Source: Patiria pectinifera (lineage: Eukaryota; Echinodermata; Asteroidea; Valvatida; Asterinidae). From it: a DNA stretch of 64,000 nucleotides. The position numbers and the translations under genes were made by a program. Below the pieces are notes generated by a model, which worked only from the letters and a program-made list of their open reading frames with translations, ran no database searches and had not been told where the DNA came from. Shown here in pieces: positions 22,216 through 32,997 of the stretch. Numbering within the stretch: position 1 is the first letter of the stretch; every line of letters begins with the position of its first letter. The DNA lies in the NCBI GenBank assembly GCA_029964075.1, contig CM057134.1:18950905-19014904 (forward strand), given 5' to 3'.

Positions 22216-22344
22216 TCGTCATGCCTGGCATCAACGGGCATCCTGCGCCTTCGGGATTCTTCTTGGGTGTTTCTCCATCGTCACAGCAACCAAACTCGGA
22301 ATCCAGACATTCTTGGGATATCGTCATGGGTGTCATGATGATAG
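22216..22344 (-). CDS. AGRN: Agrin exon 16: second GCC motif
   Basis: Forty-three residues, SIIMTPMTISQ, then ECLDSEFGCCDDGETPKK and EGAGCPLMPGMTS. It matches the vertebrate segment with the form ALGCCSDGKTP..GSNCP, which there leads directly into the SEA domain. Here it leads straight into the Ser/Thr exon across a 131-bp intron. The acceptor is TTAAAG and the donor GTGAGT, phase 1 at both ends. Confidence 0.93.
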
Positions 22345-22728
22345 CTTTAACATGGAAAAAAAAACACAGACATTTAAATTTTCTTGCATTTGAAGATGCT
22401 CTCATAATGTAAGCATTTCTGTTTCACTTCATAACACACCTAAGCAACTTGGCACATATTTCCAAAATTATTTCAACTAATAAGAAGTGGACAACATGAT
22501 TCTAATTCCATGCTCCCAAAATTACATCCAAAGCCAAGTATCAGTATGAGGAAAGCACTAATTCTAAACGGCTATGTATTCTTTACCAAATCTGGCATTA
22601 AATTTTATTCTCCGGTAACTTGGCAAAGAAGAATATGATTTTGGATACATGTTTATAAATTAACTTTGGCATAAAAAAGGGAGTAAAAATAAACTAATTG
22701 TAAAAAATGACACAGAGCTTTTACTTAC
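22345..22728 (-). other. Agrin intron 15, no feature
   Basis: A 384-bp AT-rich intron with nothing recognised. Importantly, no SEA-domain exon is seen here or in the 131-bp intron after exon 16. Confidence 0.6.
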
Positions 22729-22962
22729 AGTTACAGATTCCTCTGGCATACAGCCGAATGTCTCGCTGCAATCGGCATGCAAACACCTTCATCTGGCATT
22801 CGTTGCCGTAGGTCTGACCATCGGATCCGCAGACGGGCTCAAACTCCGTGGTGCAATTGCTGGGGCAGACGCAGGTGGCGAGCCCGGCAGTGAACTGGCA
22901 GGCGGCGTGATAGCGACATTGGAGCTGCTCGCACAGGTTGGAGGAGTCATCTACTTCTATGA
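22729..22962 (-). CDS. AGRN: Agrin exon 15: follistatin/Kazal domain 9
   Basis: Seventy-eight residues: an acidic lead VIEVDDSSN, then LCEQLQCRYHAACQF and the core EPVCGSDGQTYGNECQMK, ending ARGICN. As in vertebrates this ninth Kazal follows the laminin-EGF pair rather than the main array. It contains a possible N-glycosylation site (NCT). The acceptor is CTTGTAG and the donor GTAAGT, phase 1 at both ends. Confidence 0.95.
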
Positions 22963-23454
22963 CTACAAGGAAAACGACACAGGGGAATGGATTTAAGAAG
23001 TGTTGAATTTCTGAAGAACATGCAATTAACAACTGAGTTTGATTTGCTGACAGGCCATTTTCAAATATGCAGGGTCAATCCTCTGATGTAACACACAGAA
23101 GTTTCTTTGAAACAAGAACATATTACTGATATAGAGAAATGAATGAAACAGTTCTAGCTATGTGGGTCTAAAGACTGAAAATACAAAGAACAAACCATAA
23201 GACAAAAGTAAGGTCAGCTGTTAGTTCCGTCAGCCTACCGTAGTTGGTTGGATCACTGGTTACCAATAGCTGCGTGCATCATAATTATCAGCAGGGAGCC
23301 AGGACAGAAAAGATTTGTGATGATGCTTTGACCATTACTTGATGACAGACGTTCCCCTTTTGCTGTTATGTTACAAATGAACCACTACTCACCCAATTGC
23401 ACTCAATTGAACTTTGCTCTTGGCATGCATTCAATCAGAAATTGTTCAAATAGG

Positions 23455-23695
23455 GTTAACCGTGGTTAACCAACTACGGTTTAACCAATTACAGGTTAAC
23501 CAATTATGGGTTAACCTACCATGAATTAAACAACTACACTTTAACCAACTCTGGTTTTTCCAACCGTGGTTAACTAACTAATAACCAACTGGTTTCACCA
23601 ACTATGATTTAACCAACTATGGTTATTCAAATACGGTTACACAACTTTGGTTCAGCCAACTATGAATAACCATGGTTTAACCGTGGTTAAACTTC
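23455..23695. repeat. Degenerate minisatellite of AACCAACTATGGTT-like units
   Basis: About 15 imperfect units alternating GGTTAACC, CCAACTA and TGGTT. Many units are themselves near-palindromic. It ends close to the acceptor side of intron 14. Confidence 0.8.
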
Positions 23696-23721
23696 CACAA
23701 AGCCTCTGTATTATAACATAC

Positions 23722-23865
23722 CTTCCTGACAGCCAGCGGCACCAAGCACCATTCCTTTAGGGCACATGTCGCACTTCATGCCCATAGCTTTGCCTTTACA
23801 CATACACTTGCCCAGCATCTGTTCACAGTCATCACGGGCTGAGCCTCCTTTGGAGCATCCGCATG
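23722..23865 (-). CDS. AGRN: Agrin exon 14: laminin-type EGF 2
   Basis: Forty-eight residues: PCGCSKGGSARDDCEQMLGK, CMCKGKAMGMKCDMCPKG, LGAAGCQE. RDDCEQM.G.C.CK and the final LG.AGC match the second laminin-EGF of vertebrate agrin. Lys-Ala-Met replaces the usual Pro-Gly-Val after CKG, so this copy is slightly divergent. The acceptor is ATCATAG and the donor GTATGT, phase 1 at both ends. Confidence 0.95.
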
Positions 23866-23998
23866 CTATGATAGGGAGGATATTAAACGATATCGACATA
23901 GAACAGTTATGATAATTTTTTTAAAAATTGAATACACGAGAGGCACTAAGTTTAATGATCAAATTTTGTTTGTACTTTTTTCCAGATAAGTAACTTAC

Positions 23999-24160
23999 GT
24001 CTGCATCCAATGTTGCCGTTCTGTATTCCGCGGAAATCCCAGAATCCCGGCTCGCACCTGTCGCATTTTTTCCCGCCGACGCCTGGCTTGCACGGGCACT
24101 GCTTGTTGCTAGGATTACAGACCGGCGAATAGGAGCCAAGATCATTACAGTCGCAATGGC
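23999..24160 (-). CDS. AGRN: Agrin exon 13: laminin-type EGF 1
   Basis: Fifty-four residues: [20 protein letters not shown], then [20 protein letters not shown] and [13 protein letters not shown]. All eight laminin-EGF cysteines are visible and the [15 protein letters not shown] segment is almost identical to vertebrate agrin. The acceptor is CTTCGTAG and the donor GTAAGT, phase 1 at both ends. Confidence 0.96.
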
Positions 24161-24404
24161 CTACGAAGAAAAGTGAAGATGAAACATTCTTGTAATTATC
24201 AACGAGCAAGCATGTGAATGGACCTAGAAGAGAAAAGCCAGAGTTTTTACAGACCTTTTTGGCAAGTTCAAGTCCAAGACCCAACACAGAGCCCATAAGC
24301 AAAGATGTCTTACAACCATTGCAGTCTGGCTGTCCATAATTGTGCCAAACTAAATAGTATGAGAAGGGACTCAGGTCAAGCAAAATAGACTTGGTTTCAG
24401 GCAA

Positions 24405-24540
24405 ACTTTGTGTATTTATGTTTGTGCCCTTGGGCAAGACGCTACAATTGCCTCTCTCCACCCAGGAGTATAAATGATAAATGGGTACCTGTGAGGGTAG
24501 AGGACCATATGTGCGCTGATATCGGCTGACTAAAATACAT
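24405..24540 (+). repeat. SINE fragment
   Basis: GCCCTTGGGCAAGACGCT, CAATTGCCTCTCTCCACCCA and ATGGGTACCTGTGAGGGTAG match the body of the SINE seen at 58885-59056 and in reverse at 36370-36920. The tRNA-like head is missing. Intron 12. Confidence 0.7.
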
Positions 24541-24700
24541 TCAAATGTGCGCAAGCATGTAGTGTCTTCAAATTAGCTTTGCAGCAGCGGCAACGCATTT
24601 GAATATTCCTCACAGTGGTCACCCCAACTCTCTTGTTCTGACCTTTGAGGGGGTACTTGCTCACAGAGTCCACCACTGAGAACACGATTATTCGACTTAC

Positions 24701-24796
24701 TTGGACACCCAGCTTCTTTGAATCCTTGGGCTGCTGTGATTCCGTCTGGACAGCAGCCATACATGGTGTCCTCACAGCCAGGGGGCGATGTTTGCT
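24701..24796 (-). CDS. AGRN: Agrin exon 12: first GCC motif
   Basis: Thirty-two residues, EQTSPPGCEDTMYGCCPDG followed by ITAAQGF and AGCPS. This is the agrin sequence that precedes the laminin-EGF pair (vertebrates: YGCCPDNVTAA..GLAGCPS). Related motifs occur in papilin-like proteins. The acceptor is TTCGCAG and the donor GTAAGT, phase 1 at both ends. The 6.1-kb intron upstream is the third longest of the gene. Confidence 0.93.
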
Positions 24797-24941
24797 CTGC
24801 GAACAGTTTATAGGTAAGATTCATTAAGAACGTGTATTGACTTGAAACATACCTCCAAATCCTAGGACTTACCTCCATAACTATCTGAGATAAATTGTGG
24901 CATGTGAACACACCCTGGACATCTGAACACGCCCACTATTG

Positions 24942-25492
24942 TTAAAGGGCCCGTGCAATGTAATTTTTTTAATGTAATCCTTGGAAATGCACCTTTTTAA
25001 CCTTATTTTCAACTTTTGTTTTGCCATTTTCAAGGGTATTTTGGTACTTTTATCTTTTTTATGCTGATGCAAATTTCAGTATTCATCAGCAGAAGTGTGA
25101 TGTCATTTCAGCCAGAAAACTCAGCTTTACAGCTATTTCAGCACCAAAATTTGCCAGAATTTTGCTGCCGTAAGTTTTCTTTGTTTTGTTTTATTGCATT
25201 AGCTTACACCAGCAGTAAAAGTCACACATTTTTTTCAATGAGCAAATTTTTGGGTTAACAATTTCAACAGAAAACTCCCAAACTAAACAGTGTCTTCCTG
25301 AAATGACATCACAGCAGCAGCGCCCTCATCTGTCAGGAAAAGCATGGACAATAATTCAATGTTTAAAGAACTGCACTTCTCATTATAATTAACCGAAAAG
25401 GGATGTCAAATAGTTTTTATACAAAAAAATAAGAGGAGTCAAAGTTGCACAAATTGTGTTCACAAGTAAAATTCATGTCATGGACCCTTTAA
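24942..25492. mobile_element. TTAA-bounded foldback element, family A, copy A
   Basis: TTAAAGGGCCCGTGCAATG at the left; TGTCATGGACCCTTTAA at the right. It shares internal landmarks (ATGACATCACAGCA, GCGCCCTCA, AAAGGGATGTCA) with the copies at 45897 and 60772, and in reverse with 34829. Confidence 0.88.
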
Positions 25493-25981
25493 ATATCTGG
25501 GATAAGCTGTGGCCATGTTGATCCGCAACAGTTCCACTGATGGTAAAATGTTTTTATCCTCTTTGCCATTTTGAATAAAATTGTGTGCATGGCAGCCATC
25601 TTTGAGGCTGTCTCATGTCTACTGGAACAAGAGCAATGGCTTAAGATGGCTGCTATGCAAAAGGTCTATTCAAGAAAAAACATCAAAGTTTTAACAATGA
25701 TACTGGCATTGTGGTGCATAGTTGTTAATCCAGAAATAGCAACTGCAATAAAGCTATGTAGCTATACATGAGCTAGCCAACTATCTATTCTAAAAATGGC
25801 TGACTGAATAAAAATCCCATTACCAAGCATTCCGATTTGATGAATAAGCGTCTCTCTATGCTAACCCAGATTTCTAAAACTACCAACCAACTCTTAGGAG
25901 ATTTCAACAGCTTGAAAAGCTCTAAGATTTTCCAAAACTGCGGTAAATCACAAAGTAGGCACCAGTGATTCTGCTGTTTTA

Positions 25982-26560
25982 TTAAAGGTAGAGCACATCA
26001 TTAGTCATTTGTGCATTTTTGTTTGTTTGAAGCAACAAAAGTGCTCAAAATCCAAAGAAGGGTGCTTAACAACTAACCTGATGAAGTTTTAGCTCAGTGA
26101 ATGCTGTATGTTCCGAGAAAACAATATTCTAGGATCTTGATTTCAAATCAAAAGTAGCAGAGTCATGTTTTGAATAGCACCCGAAATCAGCATCCGAGAC
26201 ACGTTCTCATTCAGCCGATTGCAGCTACATTGTACGGGATGTCACGTACTGAACCGACGAATAATAGCAACTGCACGCTGCGTGCGTGTGTGTCGTGTCA
26301 ACACTTGCGCGCACTTATTCTTGGCTTCGCCCAATTTATAAAGGAATTTTTAACAGAAGTTTCCAAAAATGCCTCTTTTTTTTAGACGCACCTTCAGAAA
26401 TGACCTTCTTTAATTGTTTTCTTCAAAATGACAGCAAGCCAGAAAGAGTAATTTCACAGGGAGTTTAGTGCCATTGTTATCTTTAAACCAAGTATGCTTT
26501 TCAACAATATTTTTGTCAGTTACTTTTTGGATAGCTGCAAATGATGTACTCTACCTTTAA
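25982..26560. mobile_element. TTAA-bounded foldback element, family C, copy 1
   Basis: TTAAAGGTAGAGCACATCAT at the left; ATGATGTACTCTACCTTTAA at the right. The left 200 bp match 63711-64000 (GAAGCAACAAAAG, CTAACCTGATGAAGTTT, ATTTCAAATCAAAAGT). Confidence 0.87.
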
Positions 26561-26872
26561 GAGTTCGAGAAATTGGCATTTCTAAAAGAAGCACAAAAAC
26601 TTTTGATCTTCGCTCAGTAGCATTCAGTCTGGTGTCTCGACAATACAAGAATTTGGAAAATTCATCTTCAGAATTTTCCTCTAAGATTTTTTTTTTTTTA
26701 TATTCTTGATATAAATGTGCCAACACATGGCATGTATAAATTGACACACTCGTCGGAAAATGCTGTGACAGTTGTGGAGCTTTCCTCCAAAGCCATTTCC
26801 CACAGTCAATCGTTATCGCATGTTGTGAAACTTTGTAGGTTGTTTTTTTCGAAATCAAGGTCAACAGATAAA

Positions 26873-27081
26873 TGGGTAATTCCAGCGCTATGTAATGTCC
26901 GTAACAGATCTTTTAAGAGCTCAGTGAATAAACCTATATTTGTCATCAATAATCTAGTAATGGTCAAGGAGATTACAGACTAGGAGTTTTGGATCATTTC
27001 TCTGAATCATTAATTAGATATCATGGTTAATTGGCTCTGTTACGGACATTACCCTTCCTTTCATAATGCTGGAATTGCCCA
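26873..27081. mobile_element. Foldback element (about 210 bp)
   Basis: TGGGTAATTCCAGC..., TAATGTCCGTAACAGA at the left and TCTGTTACGGACATTA, GCTGGAATTGCCCA at the right form inverted arms. Confidence 0.8.
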
Positions 27082-28451
27082 AATGTTACCTTCCATGGTC
27101 ATGACGGTCAACAAATTTCAGAAAAATGTTAACAGTGTCAATAAAATTATAAATTTTGTTGGATTTGGAGATAAATGAATCTATGTGAAGGTTCGTAATT
27201 AAAAATTCTCCACCCTATCCTTTCCCCCCCCCCCTAAAAAAAAAGGCTCAAGAAAGGTTTCTTAATGCCACAGCTTTAAAATCTTTTTCTTCAAAATTCT
27301 TGAACTTTGTCTTCAACTTATCTTACCGTATTCCAAAACTAGATCGGTATTTTTATAACAGTGAAATATCTACCACTACCTGTATCACCAAACAGAAGCA
27401 AGCAATTTTGTGGCACTTTGCCAAAGCACGAAGCTTAACAAAACTTGCATTCACACATTCCCAAACAAATTCAGCAGCCACTAGCGAAACTTTAGAGCAT
27501 CTACGCACTAGCTACATCAACAGCCAAAGAAAATTACTTTGACAATTTAAAGCATTGCATATCAGCATCACTACAAAATTTCAACATGAAATTTTCATCT
27601 GCTGCATGACACATAAAATGTGTACAGCAGTACTATATAAGCCAAGCAGACGACAAGAAAAAAACCTTCAAATACAAAAATCATATGAACGTAAATTATA
27701 CCGCATATACAACTTTGGATGCAAAATATCTTTAGCCACAAACAAAACATACCATTTCAATAATGACAATGCAAGTTACACATTAGCCTATCTACAATGA
27801 AACAAAAATGTGTTTATATGTACATGGATTACTACTAGCTACTGCATGCATATGCACATGACTGAACAAAGAATGAATGCAATGAGACGACTGATGCAAA
27901 TGATGGCGTTAATAAATGTAACCACACAAATGAATTAAAACACCCTAGAAATGGAAAATTGTGGACTGGTTCAGCTGTGTTCAGAATAAAGGCACGTTTA
28001 TGTATGTGTACTTCACACACATGCAAAAGCAACGCAATTTTCATGACATCATCAATAATGTTCGCCATTACTGTGTAAATTTGCCTTGCATTGAAACTTT
28101 ACATAGAAATATAGACTGCTCTTAAACTGCATGATATGCGCGTTGTGTTCTTAAGTTGTTTGGTCATCGCTTCAGAGATTAAAGTTGAATCACCCTCGCT
28201 CTTAGAACAAATCCATTTTTTTCTTTGGTACTAAAATTTTCAAATTGCTTTATTCAAACCTAAAAACTCCTCCCCCCCCCCCTTTCTGCAACTTCTGAAA
28301 ACAGATTTTATGTAGGGCACAACCAATCTGCCTTGCGAGCAGATGGTTCCCGGTCCATACATATTCGATACTGATTGTGGGGCAGAAACCAGTTGTCTGC
28401 ACAAAAACAGATTTAGTTTAAAACATTGTTTGACTTTTGTAAAGTATACTT

Positions 28452-28550
28452 AAGGCCAAAAAAAAAAGTCCAAAGTCTCTGGTATGAGCGGCGACGCTGC
28501 TTTTTTTTTTTTTTTTTTTTTACCTGACTTATTGCTTCAAATGTTCATGA
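28452..28550. mobile_element. Family F element, truncated copy
   Basis: TTAAGGCC, an A run, then AGTCTCTGGTATGAGCG and a poly-T stretch, as at the family F end. No second inverted end is found nearby. Confidence 0.7.
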
Positions 28551-29129
28551 ACTAAACATGGACTTTTTTTCCGGTAGATGTCTTTTTCAAAAGTGAGACA
28601 CTTACAACAATTATAATCATTATAATTTGGGAGGCTAATCATCCTTCCTCATAATCCATTCCTGATAAGACATTTCAGTGGATTTGCAAAATGTTACACA
28701 TAGGTTAGGGTTAAATTGACCTCACACCACCATGTACATGTATGCTAGCATTAACGACCCAAAAAAACCCCAAACCAAATCACACAAGTTTCCATTTCTG
28801 AGCGCGAATAAGTGCGACAACTCTGAAAACACAAACCTCTGGTAACTATGGAAACAACATTAACAACATGGGTGTCGGCCAACGGTGTGTGGGGAAACAT
28901 TCCAGTGACGGTGAGGGGGGATGCGAGTAACGACACGTCCAAAATGACGGGGTGAAGGATGCAAAGAACGACAAGACACAAAATTTGTCCAGAAAAGTGG
29001 AAAAAGGAAGGAAAAATGATGATTATTTGGTTAGTTCGTTAAATTTCATGAACACATACATTCCTGTTTTTTACTATTTATTATGTTCCATGTGAATCGT
29101 TCTATTAGGAAATTAATGACGTTAATTGG

Positions 29130-29530
29130 ATAATTACATGATTATAAATGGTGACCCCTGACCCAAGTAAGTATGTGTATTTTTCAGCCAATCAGAATCA
29201 AGCCTAGAGCTGCCAAATACTCATCACTGGCTAATTTTTAACGGTGACCCCTGACCCAATAAGTATACATTGTATGTATTTTTCAGCCAATCAGAATCAA
29301 GCCTGGAGCTGGAAAATACTCATGATTGGCTAATGTTATAATTACGTGATGGTAACCTTTGAAACAAGAGTATTTTCAGCCAATCAGAATCATGCCTGAA
29401 CATGGCAAACACTCATGATTGGTTAATGTTATAATTACATAATGGTGACCTTTGAACCAAGAGTATTTTCAACCAATCAGAATCATGCTTGGAGCTGGCA
29501 AATACTCCTGATTGGCTAACAGAATATCAT
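29130..29530. repeat. Four-copy tandem repeat of about 95-105 bp, CCAAT-rich
   Basis: Each unit has GTATTTT(C)AGCCAATCAGAATCA, a GCCTGGAGCTGG-like stretch, AATACTCATGATTGGCTAA and GGTGACC(C/T)(C/T)TGA. CCAAT and inverted ATTGG occur in each unit. Confidence 0.85.
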
Positions 29531-30893
29531 GAGTGGATTATTCTGGAATGAGTTAAAATTATAAAATGAAACTGTGTCAAGGTAATGATTTTTTTCATGT
29601 AAATAAATGTCTGGGGTTTAGAGTTAATATTCCAAGGATGAACCATGGATTGATATCTATTAGATCTTAATGATGAAAAAAAATAGCTTTGAAATGACAA
29701 GAAACCTAGTTTTTAGTGACTTTTCCTGAATTCAACACATTTCTTGATTTCATTTTCATCCTATTTTTTATTTTCAGGAATCCTGAATACATACATCATG
29801 TATAACTTGTAACTTGCAAACACCTTAAATTCTTGCATGTTTTTTTTTTATTTTTTTATTTTTTTATATTGAAACAAAATGTTAAAATTTTTAAAATTTC
29901 TGAATAAATCTCTGTCATCAAATAAGATTCTGATTCAAATCAATACATACAAATCATACAAACAAAAAGTGCTGTGCTGTGAAATGGCAAGTCCTGCAGT
30001 TTGTAACCAACGGCAACAAATGCACCACAAATTAACGAAAATCACAGTATCATTGGATACCATCATTCAAATAAAACCTTCAAATTTTTGCAAATGAAAA
30101 TAATTTACTGACTGATGTGACAAAGAACAAATTCAAAACACAAGAAATTGCAGCAGATTTTTTTTTTAAGTTTGTTTGGAGGAAATTTATACATTATTTG
30201 CAAGTAAAACAATTAAAAAAGCCAGAAAGAACTGGTTTAAAAAAACCCAGAAATTTCATCGAGTCAGCACCCACCGTGCCCCTCATCCCTGACCCTAATC
30301 CCTCCCCCTCCCCCAAACCCCTGGGTTGTGGCTGATTGGATTCTAAATGACGTCTTACAGATTACAGATAGTAATGAGTTCACAAACCATGCATGATTTT
30401 GTTAAAATGTTATTCTGAACATGTACATGTATGAACACAGCTAATATATTAATTCCCATCTAAATACATGCATCTGATCATTTTCTTAAAATATGATATT
30501 TAAGAAAATGTGAGAGAAGTTGTTTTCTAGTATTTAGCATTCATCATGCATGACAATGAAATCCGAGTGGCATGTTTTGGCGTCTTGGTGACCACAAGAG
30601 GGCGCTATTTCCCTCTGGCTTTACCCTCCGCAAATATTGCCCTCTTTTGGTTCATTCACAGTCCTTCGGCAACAAAAGCCTTTTCCAAGTTGGGAATTTT
30701 GTAGCTTGGCTTAGGTTTTGGCTACTGACATGCTATGCTGAATGGCTGTAGACTTTAGACAACAATATTTGTTTTGGACAGGGCAATAGTCAAGCACTAG
30801 TGCCCTCACTGCTGGTCAATATACGCCTATGAGTCAATACTGAAGTCAATATAAAAGCACTATGCCCTAGTATTGGAGCTATATTGCACCTAC

Positions 30894-31043
30894 CTGGGCA
30901 GCAGACTGCAAACTTGCGGAGCGGATGGATGTGACAGTAGCTGCCGGAGGGGCATTCCTCGCCTTGCTCCGAGCAGGTATACTCCTCCATGGTGTTGGGG
31001 ATCAGAAGAGGATTGTCCCCGTCGCAGGGCTCCATCTCAACAT
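30894..31043 (-). CDS. AGRN: Agrin exon 11: extra six-cysteine module
   Basis: Fifty residues opening DVEMEPCDGDNPLLIPN, then EEYTCSEQGEECPSGSYC and a CCP end. The spacing C..C..C..C..CC resembles lustrin-type or EB-type cysteine-rich repeats. I know of no equivalent at this place in vertebrate agrin. The acceptor is CTTCAG and the donor GTAGGT; phase 1 at both ends makes it a clean cassette. It is part of agrin by frame and position; its function is unknown. Confidence 0.85.
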
Positions 31044-31251
31044 CTGAAGAAAACGGATACATTTGAGAGTGCTGTTGCATGGGACTTGACCTTTGACCTG
31101 AGTAAGGCAGCATCTCCAAAACTCTGATGTTGCCAGTACTTTTCATAAACTGTGTTCTCATGTGGAATGAGCATGTACATGTATGTGTACATGTATGTAT
31201 GTACTTCCTTGAAGGAGATTTCCAAAAATTGTTGCGAGAAAATAAAATTAC

Positions 31252-31545
31252 CTTCGCAGGATCCTTGGCTCTCGACATATATGGGTTTCTGCTGTTCGCA
31301 AGACGCTTCTCTTAGCAAGCATTCACTGCCGTACGTGACCTGGTTTGACCCGCACACCGGTAACCGCGTGGCCGGGCAGTTCATTATGCAGGAGCAGTAT
31401 GAGTTCCCGTTGGTCATGAATTCACAGGTTCCGCCGAACTGACACATGGCTTCGTCGCACTCTCGGGTGTAGTCTAACCGGTCCCCGTCGCCTCCTTCTT
31501 GATCCACGTCGGTGTCATTGCCCGCACCCGAACCAGATATTTCAG
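31252..31545 (-). CDS. AGRN: Agrin exon 10: acidic SGSG linker plus follistatin/Kazal domain 8
   Basis: Ninety-eight residues. The first roughly 30 are an acidic linker, EISGSGAGNDTDVDQEGG, with an SGSG motif of the glycosaminoglycan-attachment type next to acidic residues. Then comes a follistatin/Kazal unit, ECDEAMCQFGGTCEF, with LPVCGSNQVTYGSEC, ending SQGSCE. In vertebrate agrin a heparan-sulfate attachment site likewise lies between domains 7 and 8. The acceptor is CAACAG and the donor GTAATT, phase 1 at both ends. Confidence 0.93.
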
Positions 31546-32057
31546 CTGTTGTTGACAAAATGCAACTTACGTTAGCTTCTGAACCAAGGGTTATTATCTA
31601 ATTTTCGGATACTGACCTTGCGGAAAAAAAAACATTTTATATGCCAAATTGATTAACTACATGAATAACAATATTGATTAAAAACAATATCTCTAATGGA
31701 ATTTGAATATTTGTATTTTAAAGACACATAAATTTGGTTGTAGAGCCATTTAAAAAAAAAATATCAAAATAAAATCTCTCAACTCCGTCAACACTTCACA
31801 AATCCAAGCATCAGCCTTCAACGAATTTCCAAAAGACTCAAACCTCCAACTAGCATTTTCCTCATATCTTAAAAAGAAAAGTGAGAACATCTGAATCTTT
31901 ACAGTTTTGAAGTCAACTGACAAATAACGGAATAAATAATAACAAAAATACCAAAATGAAGAAAACTTTTCAGACCCCCTAACAAGAGAAATATCTACAA
32001 TTTTTCATATAAAAATATCAGCAATTTTTAAGCAGTTTTAAATTTGGACTGTACCAC
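31546..32057 (-). other. Agrin intron 9, no feature
   Basis: AT-rich 512-bp intron between Kazal 7 and the SGSG linker exon. Nothing is recognised. Confidence 0.5.
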
Positions 32058-32255
32058 TATCTTCACAGGGACCGTCAAACGCCACAGCGATCCGGATCCT
32101 CTCGTTACACATCTCGGCTCTGAGATGACACACGCTCTGATAGGTCACCTGGTTGGTACCACAGACTCTCTGCTGAACATCCGCGCACGTCGGGCAGCTA
32201 CACTGGCCGCGGTTGCAGATGGAACCGTACTCACACTTGACTCCCTCACACTCAA
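32058..32255 (-). CDS. AGRN: Agrin exon 9: follistatin/Kazal domain 7
   Basis: About 66 residues beginning VECEGVKCEYGSICNRG, with a shortened follistatin hairpin and the core QRVCGTNQVTYQSVC, ending FDGPCED. The acceptor is CTTTCAG. The donor is ambiguous: GTGGTA after 32058 or GTACAG after 32055. Both keep phase 1 and differ by one codon (ED-T-E or ED-SA-E across the junction). Neither is a strong donor. Confidence 0.88.
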
Positions 32256-32390
32256 CTGAAAGACAAAAGAATTTACACATTTAATAACAAGATGGACTAA
32301 TGTACTTCATTGACTTGAATATTATTACCCCTGATTATCAAGCCAATGTAAACATTCCAAAAACCTGTGAAAAATTAGCATATATTTTGC

Positions 32391-32640
32391 AGTATGCATA
32401 ATAATGGTCAGTTTTGAAGAGCATCCCCATTTGGAATCTGTTAGGGGGGGCATCTATTTTTTGGAAAGATATTTTTTTCAGAACTATTTTCATGAATGGT
32501 TAGAGAGTTCTGTCATGAACCCCAAAAAAAGGAAACTAAGCTCCAAAACCATTACAATGCGCCGTGAAAATCGGCATATATTTTCCAGTATGCATAATAA
32601 TGGTCAGTTTTGAAGAGCGCCCCATTTGGAATCTGTTAGA
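32391..32640. repeat. Direct repeat pair of about 55 bp
   Basis: CAGTATGCATAATAATGGTC followed by AGTTTTGAAGAGC and CCCATTTGGAATCTGTTAG occurs at 32391-32444 and 32588-32640. Possibly the duplicated margin of the retroelement that follows. Confidence 0.8.
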
Positions 32641-32905
32641 CATTCTGTTAATTCTCTTAGGTCTCAGAAGGTTTCTCACTTGTTGACCCTTCTGTTCGCA
32701 CCTTCACTCGCAGCACACGTTGTGCAATCTCCTCTCATCCCTTCACTGTATCTGTTCCAAAGGCCAGTACTGTGAGATATTCTTCTAGCTTTTTTCCTCG
32801 TACTGCTGGACTTTGGAACTCCTTACCTAAATCTTGTTTTCCAACAACTTAAAATCTATTCAGGTTCAAAAGAAATGTGAATAGATATCTTCTCTCTCTG
32901 TAACT
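32640..32905 (+). pseudogene. Decayed 3' end of a non-LTR retrotransposon reverse transcriptase
   Basis: The plus frame around 32785-32890 reads AFFPRTAGLWNSLPKSCFP, a stop, then NLFRFKRNVNRY. This is the typical C-terminal tail of RT proteins from L2/CR1-like or related non-LTR elements (RTA.LWN.LP..CF........FK..VN.YL). An in-frame TAA and lack of the RT core show it is a dead 5'-truncated copy. Confidence 0.75.
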
Positions 32906-32997
32906 TTTTTCTTTTTACTTTCTTTTGTAGCACGCACCTTGAGGGGCCCTCTATATTTTCGCTAATTTCATACTGAATCCACCAATGAGAAACTTAC

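Larger units (their letters stand above)
24797..30893 (-). other. Agrin intron 11, repeat-rich
   Basis: A 6.1-kb intron between the extra six-Cys exon and the first GCC exon. It contains TTAA elements at 24942-25492 and 25982-26560, a foldback at 26873-27081, a truncated family F copy and a CCAAT-rich tandem repeat (29130-29530). The stretches 27090-28450 and 29550-30890 are AT-rich with no recognised feature. Confidence 0.55.

Noticed and set aside
28751..28981. 76-codon minus frame in intron 11 as a possible extra agrin exon
   Set aside because: No acceptor AG precedes its conserved-looking part and the phase does not fit. Pyrimidine-rich DNA reads as hydrophobic residues.
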